Source: DATGHS01 sp035307785 (GTDB taxonomy: Bacteria > Planctomycetota > Planctomycetia > Gemmatales > Gemmataceae). Taken from it: a stretch of DNA of 6,681 nt. Location: positions 1-6,681 of the forward strand of contig DATGHS010000304.1 of NCBI GenBank assembly GCA_035307785.1, read 5' to 3'. The translations under genes were made by a program, and so were the position numbers. The notes beneath the pieces were generated by a model. It had not been told where the DNA came from, did not search any database, and was given only the letters and a program-made list of their open reading frames with translations. How positions within the stretch are numbered: position 1 is the first letter of the stretch; each line of letters starts with the position of its first letter. This document shows positions 1 to 4,824 of this stretch, one piece after another.

Positions 1-1227
1 GATGTGCGCGAAGTGGCCGACCTGTGCATCAACTGCAAAATGTGCGCGACGGAATGCCCCGCCCATGTGAACATTCCGAAGCTCATGCTCGAAGCGAAGG
101 CCGCGCATTGCGCCGAACATGGACTCAACCGCACCGATACCATCCTCGCGCGCACCGAGGGCTTCGCTGCGTTTGGCAGCAAGTTTTCGCTGCTGGTCAA
201 TCCGTTCCTGGAAAGCCGGGCCGGCCGCTGGTTGTTGGAGCGCGTCTTCGGCATTTCGCGGCGCCGCATGTTGCCCTCGTTTGCCTATCGCAGCTTCATG
301 CGGACCGCGGAAAGAAGAGGATGGACACGGAAGCCGCAATTGCGGAATGCGGAATTCGGAATGCGGACTTTGCAGCAGCCAGACGGATCGCAGTCGGCAT
401 CCGAAAACGGCAAACCGGAAATTCCGCATTCCGCAAGCCGATTTCCGCATCCCAAGAAAGTCGCCTATTTTGTGGATGTGTACGCGAACTACAACGATCC
501 TTCGATTGGCGAAGCGACGGTGGCGGTGCTGCGCTATAACGGAGTGGAGGTCTATGTCCCGGCCGGCCAGCGGGCTTGTGGCATGGCAGCGCTGGCCCAT
601 GGCGACGTGGAAGCCGCCCGCGAGATTGCTCAACAGAATTTGCGCGTTTTCGCGGAGCTGGCTCGCGACGGTTACCGGATTGTCTGCTCGGAACCGACCG
701 CCGCCCTCATGCTGAAGCACGACTATCTGAACATTCTCGATGATTCAGATGCTCGGCTGGTTTCGGAGCAGACCGTGGAATTAACCACGTTCCTCGAAGA
801 GTTGCGCGACCTGGGCCGCTTCAAAACCGATTTTGATCCATTGAAACTGAGCGTGGGCTATCACATCCCCTGCCACTTGAAAGCGCTCGGCCAGCCGCCG
901 GCGGGCCCCCACTTGCTCTCCCTCATCCCGGAATTGCGCGTGCATACAATTGACGTGGGCTGCTCCGGCATGGCCGGAACTTTTGGCTTGAACCGGCGCA
1001 ATTACTACGACTCGCTGGAAGCGGGCCGGCCGATGCTCGAAGAACTGCGCCGGCCGCGCATCCTCTTCGGCGCCTCCGAATGCAGCGCTTGCCGCATGCA
1101 AATGCAAGAAGGCTCGGGCAAGCGGGCCATGCATCCGGTGCAATACCTGGCCCTGGCGTACGGCCTCATGCCGGAACTGGCAAAGACGCTCCGAACCCCG
1201 CTCAACCGTCTAAAATACCTGCTATGA
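1..1227 (+). CDS. GlpC-like Fe-S oxidoreductase, C-terminal part (5' end outside window)
   Basis: The reading frame is open from base 1 (Asp-Val-Arg-Glu) to TGA at 1225-1227, giving 408 residues of a longer protein. Residues 9-20 are a 4Fe-4S motif, C9-x2-C12-x2-C15-x3-C19-P. In this family it is usually the second of two, so the first should lie upstream. About residues 154-245 resemble a first CCG domain (VAYFVDVYANYNDP, ACG at 192-194). About residues 285-395 are a second CCG domain with C291-H292, C321-S-G and C361-x2-C364. From memory it aligns with E. coli GlpC, the Fe-S subunit of anaerobic glycerol-3-phosphate dehydrogenase, which passes electrons to quinone. In planctomycetes such Fe-S regions are often fused behind a GlcD-like FAD domain, which would lie to the left; the substrate cannot be told. 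First-domain positions that are Cys in GlpC are Val, Ala and Thr/Ala here. Residues about 111-152 are a repeat-derived linker. The stop overlaps the moaD start. Confidence 0.85.
   Translation, partial: DVREVADLCINCKMCATECPAHVNIPKLMLEAKAAHCAEHGLNRTDTILARTEGFAAFGSKFSLLVNPFLESRAGRWLLERVFGISRRRMLPSFAYRSFMRTAERRGWTRKPQLRNAEFGMRTLQQPDGSQSASENGKPEIPHSASRFPHPKKVAYFVDVYANYNDPSIGEATVAVLRYNGVEVYVPAGQRACGMAALAHGDVEAAREIAQQNLRVFAELARDGYRIVCSEPTAALMLKHDYLNILDDSDARLVSEQTVELTTFLEELRDLGRFKTDFDPLKLSVGYHIPCHLKALGQPPAGPHLLSLIPELRVHTIDVGCSGMAGTFGLNRRNYYDSLEAGRPMLEELRRPRILFGASECSACRMQMQEGSGKRAMHPVQYLALAYGLMPELAKTLRTPLNRLKYLL
332..455. repeat. Intragenic GCGGAATGCGGAAT-type inverted-repeat element
   Basis: TTGCGGAATGCGGAAT at 340-355 is exactly complementary to ATTCCGCATTCCGCAA at 421-436; one more base pair (356/420) makes 17 bp around a loop of about 63 nt. 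Degenerate extra copies of the unit follow each arm (TTCGGAATGCGGA at 355-367; GATTTCCGCAT at 440-450). It lies wholly inside the Fe-S oxidoreductase gene and keeps the frame, adding peptide such as LRNAEFGMR and IPHSASRFPHP between the ferredoxin part and the first CCG domain. Repeats of this GCGGAATGCGGAAT kind are familiar from intergenic regions of various bacteria (recalled, not searched). Confidence 0.75.
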
Positions 1228-1469
1228 TGATCGCTGTTCGACTCTTTGCCCGCGCCCGCGATCTCGCCGGCCGCGACATGCTGCCGGTGGAACTGCCCGC
1301 CGGCGCCACCGTGGCTGATCTGCGACAGAGCATTCGGCTTGCTTGTCCGGCGTTGACGGATCTGTTGGCCCGCTCGCGGATTGCGGTGGGCGACGACTTC
1401 GCAGAAGACGAAACCAAGTTGACAGCTGGTGTGGATGTGGCAATTATCCCGCCGGTCAGCGGGGGATAG
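1224..1469 (+). CDS. moaD: MoaD, molybdopterin synthase small (sulfur carrier) subunit
   Basis: An 81-residue ubiquitin-fold protein of normal MoaD length, with start MMIAVRLFARARDLAG and end IIPPVSGG. The C-terminal Gly-Gly is the residue pair that MoeB adenylates and that carries the thiocarboxylate sulfur. MoaD donates this sulfur to cyclic pyranopterin monophosphate on MoaE to make molybdopterin in the cytoplasm. The LPAGATVADL segment and the PPVSGG tail are typical of the family. Where many MoaD proteins read VAVN before the last strand, this one reads IAVG. ATG 1224 overlaps the upstream TGA as ATGA, and no SD is visible upstream, so translation probably restarts from the preceding gene. 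A second in-frame ATG at 1227 is an equally possible start. Confidence 0.93.
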   Translation: MMIAVRLFARARDLAGRDMLPVELPAGATVADLRQSIRLACPALTDLLARSRIAVGDDFAEDETKLTAGVDVAIIPPVSGG

Positions 1470-1482
1470 ATTTTCCATTGCA

Positions 1483-1899
1483 ATGATCCAACTCACGAAC
1501 GAACCGATTGATCACAACGCGCTCACCGAATTGGTGCGCCGGCCCGGTTGTGGCGCCGTCGTCACCTTCCTCGGCACGGTGCGCGATTTGACGGGCGATC
1601 AAGTGACGGTCGCGCTCGATTACGACGCCTACCCGCAGATGGCCGAGCGCAAGTTCGCGGAAATCGAAGCCGAAGTCCGCAGCCGCTGGCCCGTTGGCGA
1701 GATCGCGCTGGTGCATCGGCTCGGTCATCTTGATATCGGCGACGTGAGCGTGGCCGTAGCCGTGAGTTGCCCGCACCGCCACCAGGCCTTCGACGCCTGC
1801 CGCTTCGCCATCGACCAGATCAAGGAACTGGTGCCAATTTGGAAGAAGGAGAACTGGGCCGACGGCCGAACCGAGTGGGTGCATCCGGGTGCGGGGTGA
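1483..1899 (+). CDS. moaE: MoaE, molybdopterin synthase catalytic subunit
   Basis: A 138-residue protein matching MoaE over its whole length. With MoaD it forms the heterotetramer that puts two sulfurs on cyclic pyranopterin monophosphate. Visible family motifs are GAVVTFLGTVRD (24-35, with R34), LDYDAYPQMAE (46-55), HRLGHLDIGDVSV (78-90), H98-R99, and the active-site stretch K114 to K121 in KELVPIWKKE. R34, H98, R99, K114 and K121 sit at a constant offset of five from the E. coli residues R39, H103, R104, K119 and K126, so all the usual catalytic and binding residues are present. It lies 13 nt after moaD. The only purine-rich run, GGGGGA at 1461-1466, is about 16 nt from ATG 1483, too far for a classical SD, which suggests coupling to moaD. 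Confidence 0.95.
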   Translation: MIQLTNEPIDHNALTELVRRPGCGAVVTFLGTVRDLTGDQVTVALDYDAYPQMAERKFAEIEAEVRSRWPVGEIALVHRLGHLDIGDVSVAVAVSCPHRHQAFDACRFAIDQIKELVPIWKKENWADGRTEWVHPGAG

Positions 1900-1924
1900 T
1901 AGGTGAACTCGTGGGAGATCTGCC

Positions 1925-2575
1925 ATGCCGATGCACGATTGGACGCGCGTTGAACCCACGATCTTTCACGATTTTCGACATTCTTGGCTGTCAGAAATCA
2001 AACGCGCTATTAATCGCGTTCTGCCGACAAACTTCTACGCGTTAATACAGCAACAACGATTGCAATTGGATCCGAATCTTACGACGCAGCAACGCCGACT
2101 TGATTTGGACCGCATCCCGGAAAGCGCGATTGTTGTTTGTCATGACCGGGATGATAGAACCCTGGCGATCGTCGAAATAGTATCGCCAGCGATCAAATAC
2201 AGTGCCGATGCAGTCGGCTCGTTCGCGGCGCGCATCTGTGAAGGGCTGAGAAAAAAGCTTCAAATTCTGCTGATCGACCCATTCCCGCAGAGGGAACAGG
2301 ATAAGAGCGTTCATTGTGCGATTTGGCAAAGGTTTGCGCATGCACCGGCAGCGTTCTCGATGGAAAAACCGTTGTTGGCGGCAACGTATAGTTGTCGTGA
2401 CTCGATTGAAGGTTATGTTCACCCATTCGCGGTTGGCGATGAATGGCCCGATATGCCCCTGTTCTTGGAGCCGGAAGCGTATATCGACGTGCCGCTCGAG
2501 CGCACATACATGGCGGCATGGGAAGCCGTGCCGTTGCGGTGGAGAAAAGTGATTGAGCCTGGAACAGGAATTTGA
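1925..2575 (+). CDS. DUF4058 family protein, short variant
   Basis: A 216-residue soluble protein starting MPMHDWTRVEPTIFHDFRHSW, the signature opening of a DUF4058 group common in planctomycetes. Later motifs fit the same family: AIVEIVSPAIK (81-91), LLIDPFPQ (115-122), VGDEWPDMPLFLEP (170-183) and VPLERTYMAAWEAVPLRWR (189-207). No biochemical function is established for the family. The E-x2-SP-x2-K arrangement recalls a PD-(D/E)XK nuclease core, but this is only a resemblance. Relatives I remember have SPGNK where this has SPAIK, and a longer stretch between the YAL segment (38-40) and the VV strand near 70, so this copy looks shortened there by a few tens of residues. The start is supported by GGGAGA at 1913-1918, six bases from ATG. 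It follows moaE by 25 nt and may be in the same transcript, but its lower GC suggests a separate origin. Confidence 0.8.
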   Translation: MPMHDWTRVEPTIFHDFRHSWLSEIKRAINRVLPTNFYALIQQQRLQLDPNLTTQQRRLDLDRIPESAIVVCHDRDDRTLAIVEIVSPAIKYSADAVGSFAARICEGLRKKLQILLIDPFPQREQDKSVHCAIWQRFAHAPAAFSMEKPLLAATYSCRDSIEGYVHPFAVGDEWPDMPLFLEPEAYIDVPLERTYMAAWEAVPLRWRKVIEPGTGI

Positions 2576-2597
2576 AAAGCACTGAGCAACTCAGCGC
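2575..2597 (-). terminator. Hairpin terminator of the small membrane-protein gene
   Basis: Read on the minus strand, GCGCTGAG-TTG-CTCAGTGC forms an 8-bp stem (2579-2597) with one G-U pair and a 3-base loop, followed directly by TTTTC. The hairpin contains the minus-strand stop codon (2591-2593). On the plus strand the G-U pair becomes an A-C mismatch and there is no clear T-run, so it should mainly stop the minus-strand transcript. The short T-run makes the call moderate. Confidence 0.45.
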
Positions 2598-3094
2598 GAT
2601 TCTTCATGCTGATTCATTTCTTTCGACTCAATAATGGCCATGACGAATTGATCGCAAATATTGGTCAATGTTATGCTGTTTTCCGTAATCTCCTTTGGCC
2701 GGATTGTCCGATGCCAGACCATGGCGACCCAAATGAGCCATCCGCAACAGGCTATTCCAATTACTGCAATTAAGACGCCAATCGTCGACTTGTAACCTTC
2801 CTCCTTTACGGCTGCCAAAATGATTGTTAAGCCGATGATCAAAATGAGGGGAAGGTATTTCAATAGCTCTCGCTTCCAGAAATAGCCGACGTGCCATTCG
2901 CATAACGGCACGTCAACCCATATTTGCTGCCTCGCACGGGCGCGACCGGCGTCGTTATTAAGAATGCGTTTGCTAAAGGGCATCCACGTAAAATGCTGGC
3001 GCGAGTGCCCTTCAGCGGGGCGGCCGCAGACCATGCATAAATTTGGCAATTGATCGCCATTCGTTTGAGAGTCTTTCAATCGCAAGTTGGCCAT
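2591..3094 (-). CDS. Small membrane protein with N-terminal Cys/His motif and two helices
   Basis: A 167-residue protein of unknown function. The N-terminal cytoplasmic-looking part has C20-M-V-C23-G followed 42 residues later by C65-E-W-H68, a C2-CH pattern that could bind zinc. Two hydrophobic segments follow, about 80-96 (YLPLILIIGLTIILAAV) and 103-127 (ending ACCGWLIWVAMVW), separated by a short charged loop (KEEGYKS). The tail at 130-156 (TITLTNICDQFVMAI-like) is soluble and ends in charged residues. I recall unnamed planctomycete proteins with the same CxxCG, two-helix and short-tail layout, but cannot name a family. The start is supported by GGGAG seven bases before the ATG (complement of 3092-3094) and by a promoter candidate just upstream. 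It converges on the DUF4058 gene with 15 nt between stops. Confidence 0.75.
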   Translation of the reverse strand: MANLRLKDSQTNGDQLPNLCMVCGRPAEGHSRQHFTWMPFSKRILNNDAGRARARQQIWVDVPLCEWHVGYFWKRELLKYLPLILIIGLTIILAAVKEEGYKSTIGVLIAVIGIACCGWLIWVAMVWHRTIRPKEITENSITLTNICDQFVMAIIESKEMNQHEESR

Positions 3095-3126
3095 TATTGA
3101 ACTCCCACTTGGAATCGGCCAAAACC

Positions 3127-3154
3127 ATCATATCGATGCGGCTGGCGCTTCCAA
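3127..3154 (-). promoter_or_regulatory. Sigma-70-like promoter for the small membrane-protein gene
   Basis: On the minus strand TTGGAA (complement of 3149-3154) and TATGAT (complement of 3127-3132) are separated by 16 bases, matching TTGACA at 4/6 and TATAAT at 5/6. The expected start point near 3120 would leave a leader of about 26 nt containing the GGGAG SD. The geometry is good, but the call rests on sequence alone. Confidence 0.45.
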
Positions 3155-3207
3155 ATTGTCCGACGCTCTTAATACTGAGCAAAAGCCGAGCTGTTGCCAT
3201 TTTTCCA

Positions 3208-3236
3208 TTTCCCCTCCGCCATTCTCCAGCTATACT
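3208..3236 (+). promoter_or_regulatory. Weak promoter candidate for the DUF1501 gene
   Basis: TATACT at 3231-3236 matches the -10 consensus at 5/6. Seventeen bases upstream lies TTTCCC (3208-3213), only 3/6 against TTGACA. It would start a transcript near 3243, about 77 nt before the DUF1501 start. It is the best plus-strand candidate seen in the 225-bp divergent region, but poor at -35. Confidence 0.22.
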
Positions 3237-3319
3237 TCCGGTAGAGCCGGCCTGAACTTTCCTGCCCGATTTGCCCGCCTGCGTTCTGTCACTTTTCCGC
3301 GTCGAAGTTGGGGGCCCGC

Positions 3320-4657
3320 ATGCACCAGAACATACCATTCTGCGATGGAGTTTCGCGGCGTGATGCTTTGCGCATCGGTGCTCTCGGCATGTTCGGCATG
3401 AGCCTCGGGCTGCCGGAATTGCTGGCCCGGCAAGCGCACGCCAAGGAAACCGGCCACTCGACAAAGGATGTCTCCTTCATCTTCCTGTTCCTGCACGGCG
3501 GATTGAGCACCATCGATACCTGGGACATGAAGCCCGATGCGCCGGCGGAGTTTCGCGGTGAGTTCAAACCGGCAGCGACGAAAGTAACGGGTATCCAGAT
3601 ATGCGATCTTCTGCCGCGCATCGGCCAGCAGATGGACAAGTTCTCGCTGGTGCGGTCGTTCCGGCATCACAACTCCGATCACGGCCCGGCGGATCATTAC
3701 ATCATGACCGGCTACTTCCCGACGGCCGGCTTCAATCCAGGGCTGAATCCGAACAATCAACGGCCGGCGCACGGCGCGATCATCGCCAAGAAACTAGGCC
3801 CGCGCGGGGCCGTGCCGCCGTATGTTTGCCTCCCCAAGATGCACCCGAGCAGCGGCTCGGCTTACCTGGGCGCTGGGGCGGCCCCGTTCGTGATCGACGC
3901 CGACCCGAACGCGCCGGAATTTGCCGTGCCGGATGTTCTGCCGCCGATTAGCGTGTCGGGCGAGCGGCTCGACAATCGCCGGCAATTGCTGGCCCAGGTC
4001 GATCGCTTTCAGAAGTCGGCCGAAGCGCAGGCGAATCGCGCGGCCAACGCCGTCAGCGTGTTTCAGCAGAAGGCGTTTGAACTCATGACTTCGCCGGCCG
4101 CAAAGAAGGCCTTCGACATCCAGGCTGAGTCGAAGAAACTGCGCGACGAGTATGGCCGCACGTCGATCGGCCAGTGTTGCCTCATGGCTCGGCGGCTAGT
4201 GGAAGCCGGCGTGCGCTGCGTGATGATCGATCACAGCAATTACGACACGCACGACGATAACTTCAAGACGCTGAAAAGCGGCTTGTTGCCGAATTTGGAT
4301 GCCGCCATGTCCACATTGTTCCACGACCTTGCCGAACGCGGGTTGCTGGAGAAAACATTGGTGCTGGTGACCGGCGAATTCGGCCGCACGCCCCGCATCA
4401 ACAACCGCGCCGGCCGCGACCACTGGGGCCCAGCGTTCACGGTGGCGTTAGGCGGCGGCGGCATCCAGGGCGGCCAGGTCGTCGGCAAGTCCGACGCCCG
4501 GGCCGAGAAGCCGGCCAGCACCCCCTACGGCCCGGAAGACTTGTCGGCGACCATCTTCCATCTCCTGGGCATTGATCCGAAAGAGGAGTTCTACACCCCC
4601 GAAGGCCGGCCGGTGGCCATCGTCAACAACGGGCGGGTGATGCAGGAATTGGTGTAA
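3320..4657 (+). CDS. DUF1501 protein with twin-arginine signal
   Basis: A 445-residue exported protein. Residues 8-41 (CDGVSRRDALRIG, then a hydrophobic stretch ending RQAHA) form a Tat signal with R13-R14 and a likely cut near 41. Core DUF1501 motifs follow in order: FLFLHGGLSTIDTWDMKPDAP (56-75), FRGEFKP (78-84), H116 and H121 in the SFRHHNSDHGPADHY segment, MTG (129-131), TGEFGRTP (351-358) and RDHWGP (366-371). The family belongs to the alkaline phosphatase/sulfatase fold and is greatly expanded in planctomycetes, but its reaction is not established. The length is normal. In many planctomycetes the gene follows a DUF1549/DUF1553 cytochrome-type gene; here the upstream neighbour is on the other strand, so it stands alone. 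ATG 3320 is chosen because GGGGG (3310-3314) precedes it by five bases; an in-frame TTG at 3308 is less likely. Confidence 0.92.
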   Translation: MHQNIPFCDGVSRRDALRIGALGMFGMSLGLPELLARQAHAKETGHSTKDVSFIFLFLHGGLSTIDTWDMKPDAPAEFRGEFKPAATKVTGIQICDLLPRIGQQMDKFSLVRSFRHHNSDHGPADHYIMTGYFPTAGFNPGLNPNNQRPAHGAIIAKKLGPRGAVPPYVCLPKMHPSSGSAYLGAGAAPFVIDADPNAPEFAVPDVLPPISVSGERLDNRRQLLAQVDRFQKSAEAQANRAANAVSVFQQKAFELMTSPAAKKAFDIQAESKKLRDEYGRTSIGQCCLMARRLVEAGVRCVMIDHSNYDTHDDNFKTLKSGLLPNLDAAMSTLFHDLAERGLLEKTLVLVTGEFGRTPRINNRAGRDHWGPAFTVALGGGGIQGGQVVGKSDARAEKPASTPYGPEDLSATIFHLLGIDPKEEFYTPEGRPVAIVNNGRVMQELV

Positions 4658-4662
4658 GAAAA

Positions 4663-4741
4663 AAAAGGACACAAAGAACACAAAGGAGACACAAAGGACA
4701 CAAAGAGATTTCTTTGTGTCCTTTGTGTCTCCTTCGTGTCC
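4663..4741. repeat. GGACACAAAG-type palindrome, possible bidirectional terminator
   Basis: After the DUF1501 stop there is a run of short direct units (GGACACAAAG, AACACAAAG, GAGACACAAAG, GGACACAAAG) at 4667-4705, followed by their inverted copy. The 23 bases 4683-4705 are perfectly complementary to 4712-4734 around the 6-base loop AGATTT. Five more pairs (4678-4682 with 4735-4739, one mismatch) extend it to a 28-bp stem. An A-run at 4659-4666 precedes it. Elements of this kind are scattered between genes in many unrelated bacteria (recalled). It could end transcription from the DUF1501 gene. It encodes no believable protein. Confidence 0.85.
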
Positions 4742-4824
4742 ATTCTTCATTGAACTGATGCTTTCCCCAGCCCATCCAATTCTTATATCGACATTTCCTC
4801 AGGGGCGTTTCAAAAGGAGGCAGC

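Noticed and set aside
24..715. Plus-strand open frames overlapping the Fe-S oxidoreductase
   Set aside because: They lie in other frames of a gene with clear Cys motifs; their peptides are rich in Arg, Ala and Ser with no recognisable motif, as expected of shadow frames in GC-rich DNA.
1456..1959. Minus-strand open frame of 167 codons across moaE
   Set aside because: It is antisense to a full-length MoaE with all active-site residues, has no SD, and its His-rich peptide matches no family I know.
3230..3772. Minus-strand open frame of 180 codons over the DUF1501 start
   Set aside because: It is opposite the DUF1501 signal and core motifs, and lacks a protein-like pattern.
4667..4705. Possible CRISPR-like array of ACACAAAG units
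   Set aside because: Units are about 10 bases long with no spacers and are followed by their inverted copy; there are no cas genes.
4750..4790. Promoter candidate for the SGNH-like gene (TTGAAC with TTATAT)
   Set aside because: The boxes are 27 bases apart, and the alternative TTTCCC (4762-4767) with TATATC (4784-4789) matches poorly at -35.
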